In this document: positions 18,142 to 27,769 of the stretch, in pieces
Position numbering within the stretch: the stretch's first letter is position 1
Layout: each line of letters begins with the position of its first letter
Origin: Bacillota bacterium
GTDB taxonomy: Bacteria; Bacillota; Clostridia; Christensenellales; SZUA-584
DNA length: 64,000 bases
Direction: 5' to 3'
Assembly (NCBI GenBank): GCA_023461435.1
Contig: JAEYLC010000031.1
Location: 1 to 64,000 of the forward strand
The notes under the pieces: generated by a model
Seen by the model: only the letters and a program-made list of their open reading frames with translations
The model's database searches: none
Told to the model about the DNA's origin: nothing
Made by a program: the position numbers and the translations under genes

Positions 18142-18741
18142 ATGCAATATGTATGTATTGAAGGATGTATGGGGGCGGGGAAAACAACATTAGCTTCGCT
18201 TCTGTCTAAAAAACTAAATAAAGAAATATTACTGGAAGACTTCGAAAGGCATCCGTTTTTGGATGATTTCTATACTAATCAGACATTATACACCTTTGAA
18301 ACGGAAGTATGTTTTCTTCTAATGCACTATCATCAGACAAAAAAGGCGCTTACTAATACGAGACAAGATATCATAAGTGATTATTATATTGGAAAAGACA
18401 TGCTGTTTGCATATGCTAATTTAAATAGCCGAAGAGAGCAGCAACTATTTAAGAATATGTATTCTTATTTATCTGAACAATTAAAAAAGCCTGAACTTAT
18501 AATACATTTAAAAGCATCCGATGAACTAATATTAGAGAGAATAAAGAATAGAGGACGAGAAAATGAAAAAGAAATTAGCATAGAATATATTACTAAATTA
18601 AATAAATTGTACGACAAATATTTCTCTGGAACAAATAAAGATATTGAGATTATTACGGTTGACGTTGATAAATGTGATTTCCTTTTAGGCGATACCATAG
18701 ATGAGTTTATTTTTCAATTAAAAGATAGGCACTGGTTATAA
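18142..18741 (+). CDS. Deoxynucleoside kinase-like protein
   Basis: 199 residues from ATG 18142. TTGGGGAG lies upstream; an earlier in-frame start at 18055 has no site. The P-loop IEGCMGAGKTT spans residues 6-16. ERHPFLDDFY and ISDYYIGKDMLFA match the substrate-pocket segments of bacterial dAdo/dGuo-type kinases, and an Arg-rich lid (ERIKNRGRENEKE) follows. It should phosphorylate a deoxynucleoside to its monophosphate. Base composition differs sharply from the genes on either side (a sampled line here is about 28% GC against about 70% in the response regulator). First gene of the four-gene cassette. Confidence 0.82.
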   Translation: MQYVCIEGCMGAGKTTLASLLSKKLNKEILLEDFERHPFLDDFYTNQTLYTFETEVCFLLMHYHQTKKALTNTRQDIISDYYIGKDMLFAYANLNSRREQQLFKNMYSYLSEQLKKPELIIHLKASDELILERIKNRGRENEKEISIEYITKLNKLYDKYFSGTNKDIEIITVDVDKCDFLLGDTIDEFIFQLKDRHWL

Positions 18742-18819
18742 CATTTAATGTATATATTGAAGTTTCGTACAATATATAGTATAATAAAACAAAAAAATAA
18801 CATTATACTGAGGTGAATT

Positions 18820-19323
18820 ATGTTCATAAACGTTGCCATTGGTATTTTGGAGATAAATAATAGAATTCTTATGTTAAAAAGGAAAAAGGGAAATTTTAGA
18901 GGTTATTGGGCTTTGCCTGGGGGGAAAATTGAAGACGGCGAACATGTTGATGAAGCAATTATCAGAGAAGTCTTCGAAGAGACTGGATTGGATGTGAAAT
19001 TTGCCAATATGGTAGGTGTTTTTTCTGAAATAATAAAAACCAATGATAATAGTATTTGTTCGACGTTAATATATGGATGCAAATTGGCACTTGAATATCC
19101 CCATCAAATTGAAGTCATTAATTATTATTCTCAAGTTGAAAATAACTTTGTGAAGTGGTTTACCAAAGACGACATTTTAAGTTTGAGAAAAAGCATAGTT
19201 CACAGCGATTTATTGCTGTTAGATCATTGTTTAAACGCTAATAATATGAAGTATATGAAGATAGATTGTAAAGAAAACAATCATGGAGATTACAACTGGA
19301 CAGAATTGGTAGTTAATGGCTGA
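18820..19323 (+). CDS. Nudix hydrolase
   Basis: 167 residues. A complete Nudix box runs from Gly35 to Leu57: G-x5-E-x7-RE-V-x-EE-x-GL, so it should hydrolyse a nucleoside diphosphate linked to another moiety. The N-terminal VAIGILEINNRILMLKRKKG strand is typical of the MutT-like group. GAGGTGA precedes the ATG. It is AT-rich like its neighbours and transcribed with them. In a nucleotide cassette it could clean up or produce a modified (d)NTP; which is not determinable here. Confidence 0.88.
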   Translation: MFINVAIGILEINNRILMLKRKKGNFRGYWALPGGKIEDGEHVDEAIIREVFEETGLDVKFANMVGVFSEIIKTNDNSICSTLIYGCKLALEYPHQIEVINYYSQVENNFVKWFTKDDILSLRKSIVHSDLLLLDHCLNANNMKYMKIDCKENNHGDYNWTELVVNG

Positions 19324-19349
19324 TTATTATTGTTTAGGTGGTAATTAAA

Positions 19350-20333
19350 TTGGATACTGCTTTTCATTTGATGACGGTCTGGAATGAAGCTGATTATATT
19401 CATAAGGATGCTCCTGACACGATATGTGTTCATGCACAAATCTTAGATAAATATAAACAGAAGAGTGAGGAGAGATATGTATGGTGGGGGAAAATATCAA
19501 TATCAGGGAATAAAGGCATAAATTCCGAGGATCTAGAAGCTATTAATAGGATGATTGCATCCAGAAAACAGAGCACGTATTTATTTCTTTATGGACCCAA
19601 TCCTAATCGTGGAACCTTGCATGTGGGTAAATTGTTAGAAGTTTCTGATAAAGATAAATCTTTTGATAATCATACTCCTCCATACTATAGACAAACGGGT
19701 CGTTCAATTCCGTTTTGGTTTAAGTTAACAGATATTGAGAGAATATCCTTGATTAAAACATTTCGAATTATGAAAGATGACAAAGGTAATCCTTTTGATG
19801 TAGTCAGGGTTAATTTCTATCCCTGTAAAATTTACTTAAGTGAGGATATTGAATACTTTAAATATAAAGACCATTTTATTCATTTATTAAAGGAGCATGA
19901 CATGAGATGTTTTAAAACTGGTTCAGCTTGTACTAGAGCAGATGAATTGGAATATAATCCAAGACGAGTTTTTATCGGATGCCCTTTTGAACCATCATTT
20001 CTTAATCAGGTTAAATTTGCAATTAATCCAGTTTTAAAGAGGCTCAAATTTGAGCCTTGGATCGCATCAGATAGTCCAAAAAAAATAGATATTATGTGCA
20101 AAGTATGTGGTGGTATCCAACGCTCGGGAAAAGCAATTATTGATATTACACAATGGAATGCAAATGTAATGTTTGAATTAGGGCTTTTATATGGGCTTGG
20201 CAAAGATGTACTTCTAATAAATCAAGAAGGAAAAGACTCTCCAGCTGATTTGAAAGGTATGGAATATTTGAAGTACACACAAGATGACTATGAAGGTCTT
20301 CAAAACTTATTGCAAAAGTATCTTGAGGAGTAA
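19350..20333 (+). CDS. Two-domain protein with TIR/deoxyribosyltransferase-like C-terminus
   Basis: 327 residues from TTG 19350; AGGTGG is eight bases upstream. GTG 19338 is the alternative. The C-terminal ~115 residues read VFIGCPFEP, then IDIMCKVC, AIIDITQWNANVMFELG (Glu276 at the usual catalytic position), LYGLGKDVLLI. This is the pattern of the nucleoside-2-deoxyribosyltransferase/TIR-like fold that cleaves N-glycosidic bonds. The N-terminal ~150 residues (YVWWGKIS, LYGPNPNRGTLHVGKLLEV, IPFWFKLTDIE) vaguely resemble an EVE/PUA-type nucleobase-binding domain. Cys pairs CKVC and nearby Cys are present. It starts 26 bases after the Nudix gene. An effector or base-exchange role is inferred. 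Confidence 0.6.
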   Translation: MDTAFHLMTVWNEADYIHKDAPDTICVHAQILDKYKQKSEERYVWWGKISISGNKGINSEDLEAINRMIASRKQSTYLFLYGPNPNRGTLHVGKLLEVSDKDKSFDNHTPPYYRQTGRSIPFWFKLTDIERISLIKTFRIMKDDKGNPFDVVRVNFYPCKIYLSEDIEYFKYKDHFIHLLKEHDMRCFKTGSACTRADELEYNPRRVFIGCPFEPSFLNQVKFAINPVLKRLKFEPWIASDSPKKIDIMCKVCGGIQRSGKAIIDITQWNANVMFELGLLYGLGKDVLLINQEGKDSPADLKGMEYLKYTQDDYEGLQNLLQKYLEE

Positions 20334-20339
20334 CACCTC

Positions 20340-21611
20340 GTGTCAGTAACAATAGTGGTTGGAGCTCAAGGTGGCGACGAAGGTAAAGGTAAATTTGTTG
20401 ACTTTTTGAGTAGTAATTATGATTTGGTAATACGGTATTCAGGTGGCGACAATGCCGGCCATACAATTGTAAATGATATGGGTATTTTTCATTTACATTT
20501 GGTTCCAAGTGGGATTTTCAACTATAAAGCTGATAATTTGATCGGAACAGGGATGGTTGTTAATCCGGATTCGTTAAGAGATGAGATTAAAAATCTTAAC
20601 ACGCGAGGGGTATGTACAGAAAAACTGCGAGTATCAGGTAAAGCTCATATTCTGATGCCTTACCATATAGCGATTGATTGTGCGAATGAAAAAAAACACT
20701 CTATTATAGATACAACGAAAAGAGGAATTGGCCCTGCGTATGCAGACCGCGCCTATAGAGATGGGTTAAGATTTGAAGATTTATTGGATGTGCAGGGGCT
20801 TCACCAGAAGCTGTCGAGGGCTCTATCAAGGGTAAATGCGATTTTAGCTTATTATGGTGAACCTTTTTTCGATTTAGAACTCTTGGAATCAAAATGTATT
20901 GAATGGCGCTCAATATATAAAGACATAATTGTGGAACCCATTTCTTTCATACATGACTATCTAAAAGCAGGGAGAAGCATTTTGTTTGAGGGACAATTGG
21001 GTATACTGAGAGATTTGGATTTAGGCACATATCCCTATGTTACATCGTCATATCCATCGGCAGCTTACGCATGTGTAAGCGCGGGTATATCAGTTCATGA
21101 AGTTAATTCGATTATAGGCATAGCTAGGGCATATCCTATTTTTGCAGGAAACGGACCATTTCCGACAGAGATGGATGCCGAAACAGCACAATGCTTAAGA
21201 GGTACCGGGGAAAAGATTGATGATGAATATGGGGTAACAACAAATAGACCGAGAAGAATTGGATGGATGGATCTGCCATTATTAAAATATTCGTCTTTAA
21301 TTAACGGATATACAGAAATTGCGCTTAGTAAACTTGATAAGTTTGATCAATTTGAATCAATAAAAGTTTGTGTGGCGTATCAGTTAAACGGAAAAGAAAT
21401 TGATTATATACCAACGACAAGAGAATTAGATCAAGTTAAACCTGTTTACATCACCTTACAAGGATGGAAGAGCAATACCAGCAATGTACGGAGAGTTAAT
21501 GACTTCCCCAGGAAAGCACTAGAATATATTAAAGTCATAGAAAACTCAATACATATTCCGGTAAAATATATCGGGGTGGGCCCCGCTAGACATGAAATTG
21601 CGATATTGTAA
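20340..21611 (+). CDS. Divergent adenylosuccinate synthetase (PurA-like)
   Basis: 423 residues from GTG 20340 (GAGGAG upstream), six bases after the previous stop. Motifs of PurA are present: GAQGGDEGKGK with catalytic Asp13, NAGHT with His41, TTKRGIGPAYADR, LGTYPYVTSS, TTNRPRRIGW for aspartate, KLD for GTP, and the terminal GVGPARHE. Compared by eye with E. coli PurA, Gln224 of EGAQG becomes Leu (EGQLG), and the TRVGAGPF loop by the ribose becomes IFAGNGPF. The aspartate and GTP sites look intact but nucleotide recognition may differ. PurA joins IMP and aspartate with GTP. In this AT-rich cassette it is probably a specialised paralogue, not the housekeeping enzyme. Confidence 0.85.
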   Translation: MSVTIVVGAQGGDEGKGKFVDFLSSNYDLVIRYSGGDNAGHTIVNDMGIFHLHLVPSGIFNYKADNLIGTGMVVNPDSLRDEIKNLNTRGVCTEKLRVSGKAHILMPYHIAIDCANEKKHSIIDTTKRGIGPAYADRAYRDGLRFEDLLDVQGLHQKLSRALSRVNAILAYYGEPFFDLELLESKCIEWRSIYKDIIVEPISFIHDYLKAGRSILFEGQLGILRDLDLGTYPYVTSSYPSAAYACVSAGISVHEVNSIIGIARAYPIFAGNGPFPTEMDAETAQCLRGTGEKIDDEYGVTTNRPRRIGWMDLPLLKYSSLINGYTEIALSKLDKFDQFESIKVCVAYQLNGKEIDYIPTTRELDQVKPVYITLQGWKSNTSNVRRVNDFPRKALEYIKVIENSIHIPVKYIGVGPARHEIAIL

Positions 21612-21814
21612 GAGAGCTCATAATAGCCAGAAGATTAAGTAAGATAGAGTGAAAACTAGTAATAGAATAGTAGATAAAGTCATATCTCGCGTAAGGGATC
21701 TTTACAAATCAAATGAAAACTGGTGCTTTTTTGATTCAAGATAAGCAGATTATTTTTAACGGCATATTTAATGAAATTTTTTTGTGTCGGACAGTTGACT
21801 TTTCGTATTATAAG

Positions 21815-21928
21815 TGATATTGTATCCAATATAAAGGATAACTTAAACAAACAACTGTTTTTGACAGCCCCAAATTGAATCGGGTTTGTCAAAAACATAT
21901 TTTTCAAGAAAGATTGGATACAATATCA
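21815..21928. promoter_or_regulatory. Nested inverted repeats upstream of the 22029 operon
   Basis: The 16-base arms TGATATTGTATCCAAT (21815-21830) and ATTGGATACAATATCA (21913-21928) are perfectly complementary. Inside them, GTTTTTGACA (21857-21866) and TGTCAAAAAC (21887-21896) form a second perfect ten-base pair. The core TTGTATCCAAT resembles FCD-type GntR operators, and TTGTATCCAGT recurs before the GntR gene at 29814. It likely controls the sugar operon beginning at 22029 through a DNA loop, or folds as RNA. The whole gap 21612-22028 is AT-rich and holds no convincing gene. Confidence 0.55.
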
Positions 21929-22028
21929 GAGATATTTGATAACTGATATTAAATACAAATCGTTCCAACGTTCGAACCGCCCTCGGGTGTTCGAAAAATA
22001 TCAATAAAGAAGAAAGAGGCATCACATC

Positions 22029-22832
22029 ATGGCAAACTTAACCGTCAGACCTATTAATACGGGATACGTACCAACTTATCCGCTGCAGTATCACTACCAC
22101 CATTCGTGCGCACCGTATTTAAAGAATATCCCGACTGAGAAAGTGCCGCTTCCTGTTTTTACGTTTTTGATCGAGGGCGGAGACCAACTGCTTCTCGTTG
22201 ATACGGGAATGGCGTGGACAGAGAGGGCAAATCAGTATCATCATCCGGGCTCGTGGCAGGACCCGGGCATGGCGATCCATGAGCAGCTCGAAAAGCTCGG
22301 ATACAAGCCGGAAGACATCGATATCGTGGTGTTCACACATCTGCACTGGGACCACATGTTCAATATGGAGAGGTTCACAAATGCGACGTATGTGGCTCAT
22401 GAGCGCGAAGTCGAATTTGCGTTCAATCCCATTCCGCTTTACTACAAGTCCTACGAGCATCCGGCTCTCGGCATCACAAGGCCGTTTGAGGGCAAGACGT
22501 TCAAAACGGTGAAGGGCGAAGAGGAGATCATGCCGGGTGTGCGCGTATTTGAATCGTTCGGACACTCGCCGGGGCACATTTCGGTTGAGGTGGACACCAA
22601 AGACGGCAGCTACATCTGCGCGGGCGATTCCATCTTCGTGATGGGGAACTTGAACGAGATACCCGAGCTGCATTACAACATCACGCCGCCGGGACGCTTC
22701 TACAACATCGTTGAGGCGTGGAAGAGCATCGAAAACCAGAAGGCGCGCGCGAAGGACCCGAGCTTCCTGCTGCTGTGCCACGACAAGGCTCTCGAAGACC
22801 GCGTGAAAGAAACACCCGTGTTTGGCGTTTGA
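22029..22832 (+). CDS. Metallo-beta-lactamase-fold hydrolase (AHL-lactonase-like)
   Basis: 267 residues. The metal motif is THLHWDHM (about residues 103-110). A further His is in FGHSPGH, Asp is in CAGDSIF, and a late His is in LLCHD. The arrangement fits the N-acyl-homoserine-lactonase branch of MBL-fold hydrolases, which open lactones. GAAAGAGG lies upstream. As the first gene of a sugar operon with isomerases and an aldolase it might act on a sugar lactone instead of a signalling molecule; this is inference from context. Confidence 0.85.
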   Translation: MANLTVRPINTGYVPTYPLQYHYHHSCAPYLKNIPTEKVPLPVFTFLIEGGDQLLLVDTGMAWTERANQYHHPGSWQDPGMAIHEQLEKLGYKPEDIDIVVFTHLHWDHMFNMERFTNATYVAHEREVEFAFNPIPLYYKSYEHPALGITRPFEGKTFKTVKGEEEIMPGVRVFESFGHSPGHISVEVDTKDGSYICAGDSIFVMGNLNEIPELHYNITPPGRFYNIVEAWKSIENQKARAKDPSFLLLCHDKALEDRVKETPVFGV

Positions 22833-22871
22833 TCGGAACAGGTCAAGAAAAAACGTACCGGGAGGGACAAT

Positions 22872-23336
22872 ATGAAAAACGATACGATCGTGATCGGCTG
22901 CGACAATGCCGCGGTTGACATGAAAAATAAGATCATCGAGCTGCTGAAAGCCAAAGATATCAAGGTTGAGGATATCGGCGTCTTCGGATCGGATGATTCC
23001 ACGTATTATCCGCTGGTGGCCAAAAAGGTCTGCGAAGAGATCATCAAGAGCGGCTACAAAAAAGACGGCATACTCATCTGCGGCACCGGCATCGGCATGG
23101 CGATGACGGCCAACAAGTTCAAGGGGATTCGGGCGGCCGTTTGCCACGACAACTTTTCCGCAGAACGGTCGCGGCTCAGTAACGACGCGAACGTGCTGTG
23201 CATGGGCGCGCGCGTGATCGGCATCGAGCTCGCGAAGAAGATCACATCGGAATGGATCAGCCTGGATTTCGTTGACGGCAGTTCGACACCAAAGGTCAAC
23301 GCGATCAAAGACATAGACGCCGCTAATTTTTGCTGA
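22872..23336 (+). CDS. RpiB/LacAB-family isomerase (possible tetrulose-phosphate isomerase)
   Basis: 154 residues, the family length. The catalytic Cys70 lies in CGTGIGM, and NDANVLCMGARVIG is conserved. The usual N-terminal SDHAG/CDH motif reads CDNAAVDMK, so His is replaced by Asn, suggesting a substrate other than ribose-5-P. It sits between a lactonase-like gene and a triosephosphate-isomerase paralogue. RpiB plus TIM pairs are known in erythritol/threitol/apionate catabolism, where they interconvert L-erythrulose-1-P, D-erythrulose-4-P and D-erythrose-4-P (LerI/DerI, EryH/EryI). That assignment here is inferred. Confidence 0.85.
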   Translation: MKNDTIVIGCDNAAVDMKNKIIELLKAKDIKVEDIGVFGSDDSTYYPLVAKKVCEEIIKSGYKKDGILICGTGIGMAMTANKFKGIRAAVCHDNFSAERSRLSNDANVLCMGARVIGIELAKKITSEWISLDFVDGSSTPKVNAIKDIDAANFC

Positions 23337-23353
23337 GAGGGAGGGGCGGGATA

Positions 23354-24136
23354 ATGAACAAAATGCTTTACATGGGCACGAACCTGAAAATGTACAAGAC
23401 AACGAAAGAAACGGTTTCGTACCTGACAGAACTTGACGAATTAACACGGGACTTAGGCAGAACGGAACTCACCTTGTTTGTTATCCCGTCCTATACTTCT
23501 TTGGAAAGCGCGAGAAAATGCGTCCCGCGTGAGGGCATCAAGCTGGGCGCTCAAAACATGTACTGGGAAGACCAGGGGCAGTTTACAGGTGAAATTTCGC
23601 CGCTCATGATCAAGGAAACGGGCGCCGAGATCATAGAAATCGGGCACAGCGAGCGCAGGCATGTGATCGGAGAGACTGATCAGCAGGAAAACAAGAAGGT
23701 GCTTGCCGCATTGCGCCACGGTTTCACAGCCTTATTGTGTATCGGAGAAACAAAAGAGCAAAAAGATTTAAATATCAGCGATGAGATACTGAGCGCTCAG
23801 CTCAAAATCGGTCTGAGCGGGGTTAAAAAGCAGGAGATCGGCCGGATCTGGATCGGATACGAACCGGTCTGGGCGATCGGGGTCAACGGGACCCCGGCCT
23901 CCGCTGAATACGCGGACGAAAAGCATGGCGTCATCAAGTGTGTGCTGAGCGAGATGTTCGGAGAAGACGGCGCGCAAATCCCGGTGTTGTACGGCGGGAG
24001 CGTCAATCCGCAGAACGCCTCGGAGCTCATCGTTAAACAGAATATCGACGGGCTATTTGTCGGCAGGAGCGCGTGGAACGCGCCGGAATTCAACAGCCTG
24101 ATCCGGCAAGTCATGCCTCTTTACAATAGGAAATAA
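23354..24136 (+). CDS. Triosephosphate-isomerase-family protein (possible LerI-type)
   Basis: 260 residues from ATG 23354; GGGAGGGG precedes it and the longer TTG frame start is not needed. The catalytic set is intact: Lys12 in NLKMYK, His98 in IGHSERR and Glu170 in YEPVWAIG, with the phosphate loop YGGSVN and GRSAW. The usual GNWKMN reads TNLKMY, a change seen in TIM paralogues. Encoded directly after the RpiB-like gene, it may be an L-erythrulose-1-phosphate isomerase and not the glycolytic enzyme; conservation alone cannot decide. Confidence 0.85.
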   Translation: MNKMLYMGTNLKMYKTTKETVSYLTELDELTRDLGRTELTLFVIPSYTSLESARKCVPREGIKLGAQNMYWEDQGQFTGEISPLMIKETGAEIIEIGHSERRHVIGETDQQENKKVLAALRHGFTALLCIGETKEQKDLNISDEILSAQLKIGLSGVKKQEIGRIWIGYEPVWAIGVNGTPASAEYADEKHGVIKCVLSEMFGEDGAQIPVLYGGSVNPQNASELIVKQNIDGLFVGRSAWNAPEFNSLIRQVMPLYNRK

Positions 24137-24173
24137 CAAGCTGATTGTCATTAAAAAGAGTGGAGCAATAAAG

Positions 24174-24782
24174 ATGAGCGATTTTGGCAAATTAAAAGAC
24201 GATATGATCCTTGCGGCCGCACGCGCCTATACCCGCGGTATTCAAACGGGCAGCGGAGGCAACTTCAGCGCGCGTGTGTCCGGCCAGGACCTGATGATCG
24301 TGAAGTCAAGCGGCGGCTCGTTTATGGACGCCACGAGAGACAACCTGCTTGTGACGGACTTTGACGGCAATGTGGTCGAGGGAGAAGGAAAACCGACCCG
24401 GGAAGCGCTGCTGCACGGGTTCATCTATAAAATAGCCCCGCTGGTGAACGGTGTGATGCACTGTCACGCACCTTGGTCAATCGGCTGGGCGTATACCAAA
24501 AAGCCGCTTGACGGTGTGACGCTGCATACGCAGCTCAAATTCGGCTGTCCCATCCATGTGCTCGATGTCAAAACGCCCATGGTGGAAGCTAAGGATTTTC
24601 CGCTCGTTCAGCAGCTTTTTGACGAGAACCCAAAGCTTCCGGCGTTTCTGCTTGTCGATCACGGCATTGTCGCGGTGGGTGACACGGTGATCAACGCGGA
24701 GCATAACGCCGAGCTGGTGGAAGAAACGGCAATGGTCGCTTTCCTGAAGATCATTGCACGCACCAAGCTTCAGGAAGACTAA
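24174..24782 (+). CDS. Class II aldolase/adducin-family protein
   Basis: 202 residues. GSGGNFSAR (phosphate-binding loop), KSSGGSF, the zinc-ligand HCHAPW and the later DHG motif are all present in the order seen in L-fuculose-1-P and L-ribulose-5-P enzymes. It should be a zinc enzyme that cleaves or epimerises a ketose phosphate, probably making DHAP. It is part of the operon beginning at 22029, 37 bases after the TIM-like gene. A weak hairpin, GCTGCC 24795-24800 with GGCAGC 24811-24816, follows it. Confidence 0.87.
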   Translation: MSDFGKLKDDMILAAARAYTRGIQTGSGGNFSARVSGQDLMIVKSSGGSFMDATRDNLLVTDFDGNVVEGEGKPTREALLHGFIYKIAPLVNGVMHCHAPWSIGWAYTKKPLDGVTLHTQLKFGCPIHVLDVKTPMVEAKDFPLVQQLFDENPKLPAFLLVDHGIVAVGDTVINAEHNAELVEETAMVAFLKIIARTKLQED

Positions 24783-24857
24783 AAATGAAAAAACGCTGCC
24801 GGGAAAAATTGGCAGCTTAATCGAGTTTCCTAAATCAACAACATGTCTGCAAAGTGT

Positions 24858-24876
24858 GCTATTGTGAAACAATAGC
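24858..24876. promoter_or_regulatory. Perfect palindrome, FCD-GntR-type operator
   Basis: GCTATTGT-GAA-ACAATAGC is a 19-base perfect palindrome. Its centre TTGTGAAACAA fits the FadR-like consensus TNGTNNNACNA exactly. It lies 54 bases before the start of the sugar-binding protein, so it is a good operator candidate for the GntR protein at 29814. Confidence 0.6.
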
Positions 24877-24929
24877 AACGTACGGCGATTGGTGATTTAG
24901 GCCAAAAAAAAATGGGAGGAAGACAAAAC

Positions 24930-26117
24930 ATGAAGAGAGCAATGTTATTGACGCTCGTGCTGATGCTTGCAGTGGGCATGGCTTTAACTGGATGCAGCGC
25001 ACCTTCGGAGAGCTCCGCGCCGGCTGAAAGCAGCGCAGCGGTATCGGAATCGGCCGCACCGGCTGATGAATCAGCGCCGGCTGAAACGAGCGAAGAAGCG
25101 GCACCGCAGGAAAGCCGTTCGGCATTCTCTACCGATCTTCTGGCAAGCGAAGCTGACACCACGCCTGTTGACCCCGCCGAATTGCCCATAACGGGAATCG
25201 GACCTGAGGTGACCACCGATGTGAAAGCCAACGAGTCCTATAAGATCGCGATCGTTGTGAAGAACACCACAAACCCGTTCCTTCTCAAATCCATCGTCGG
25301 CGCGGAAAAAGCGGCCGCAGATATGGGCTTTGAATGCATCTCGCTGGCTCCGGCCACGCAGGACAGCCTGGAAGACCAGGTGAAGCTCATTGAAGATGCG
25401 ATTCAGCAGGGCGTGCAGGGAATCATTCTTCATCCGATCGATTCAAACGGCATCATGCCCGCGATCAGAAAATGTGACGAAGCCGGCATTCCCGTCGCCT
25501 GCATCGGCACACCCGCGGCCAACGAAACTTTCATGCGCACAGGCGTTGACTACACCGAGACAGGTGTGACAATCGCGACGATGGTGGCAGAGAAGCTCGG
25601 CGGCAAGGGCAAACTGATCATACTCGAGGGCCCTCCGGGAGCACAGAACGCGCAGGAAAGACTTGCGGGTATCAAAAAGGCTCTTGAAAGCTATCCCGAC
25701 ATCGAAGTTGTGGCTTCTCAGACAACAAACTTCAAGAGAACAGAGGGTATGCAGGTCACAGAGAACCTTCTGCAAAAGTATCCTGATGTCAACGCGATCA
25801 TCGGCTGCAACGATGAAAGCTCGCTTGGTGCCATTCAGGCGCTCAAGGCAGCCGGACTCGAAGGCAAAGTTGTGATCGGCAGCTTCGACGGCAACCAGGA
25901 CGGCAGCGCGGCGATTAAGGCCGGTGAAATGTATGCGACATACAACGTTGACCCGGTTGGTTCCACATATCTGGCTGCGGCTTACATCGTGAAATTCCTG
26001 AACGACGGAACAATGCCCCCGAAATACTTTGTTCCCTTCCCGTCCACGCTTCAGGAACCTGTCATTACGGCTGAAAACATTGACAACTATATCGACAAAA
26101 TTGCCTGGTGGAAATAA
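24930..26117 (+). CDS. Sugar ABC transporter substrate-binding lipoprotein (RbsB/type I)
   Basis: 395 residues from ATG 24930, with GGGAGGA nine bases upstream. The signal peptide ends in LTGC. A ~60-residue Ala/Ser/Glu/Pro linker follows, then a periplasmic-binding type 1 fold: YKIAIVVKNTTNPFLLK, GIILHPIDSNGIMPAI, GIPVACIGTP, NAIIGCNDESSLGAIQALKAAG and VVIGSFDGNQDG. It captures a pentose- or hexose-type sugar or polyol for the ATPase and two permeases that follow. Confidence 0.93.
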   Translation: MKRAMLLTLVLMLAVGMALTGCSAPSESSAPAESSAAVSESAAPADESAPAETSEEAAPQESRSAFSTDLLASEADTTPVDPAELPITGIGPEVTTDVKANESYKIAIVVKNTTNPFLLKSIVGAEKAAADMGFECISLAPATQDSLEDQVKLIEDAIQQGVQGIILHPIDSNGIMPAIRKCDEAGIPVACIGTPAANETFMRTGVDYTETGVTIATMVAEKLGGKGKLIILEGPPGAQNAQERLAGIKKALESYPDIEVVASQTTNFKRTEGMQVTENLLQKYPDVNAIIGCNDESSLGAIQALKAAGLEGKVVIGSFDGNQDGSAAIKAGEMYATYNVDPVGSTYLAAAYIVKFLNDGTMPPKYFVPFPSTLQEPVITAENIDNYIDKIAWWK

Positions 26118-26160
26118 CAGGGAAGTATAAGCTGGATAAGCTTTGATTCACGGGTGGTTC

Positions 26161-26188
26161 GCCCCGTCTCCTCCTGGTGAGACGGGGC
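26161..26188 (+). promoter_or_regulatory. Strong hairpin between binding-protein and ATPase genes
   Basis: GCCCCGTCTC at 26161-26170 and GAGACGGGGC at 26179-26188 form a perfect ten-base stem with an eight-base loop. No T-run follows, so it is less a terminator than an mRNA-stabilising or partial attenuation element. Such elements allow binding proteins to be made in excess over the membrane components. Confidence 0.55.
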
Positions 26189-26254
26189 CGGCCCCTGAGC
26201 TTTGAGTTTGTACAAATAAAAGCTATGACCCATAGCAGCTATGAGGTGAGTAAT

Positions 26255-27758
<1,504 letters not shown>

Positions 27759-27769
<11 letters not shown>

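Noticed and set aside
20340..21611. Reading the PurA-like protein as a phage-type PurZ (diaminopurine synthesis)
   Set aside because: The catalytic Asp13 of PurA is retained, whereas PurZ changes it; no partner genes for diaminopurine DNA are present.
18051..21825. GATATTGTAT at 18051-18060 and 21816-21825 as possible direct repeats (attachment sites) bounding the AT-rich island
   Set aside because: Only ten AT-rich bases match, the second copy belongs to an inverted repeat, and no integrase or tRNA is nearby.
23330..23353. Extended start of the TIM-like protein at TTG 23330
   Set aside because: It overlaps the RpiB gene end and lies before the ribosome site; ATG 23354 has the normal TIM N-terminus.
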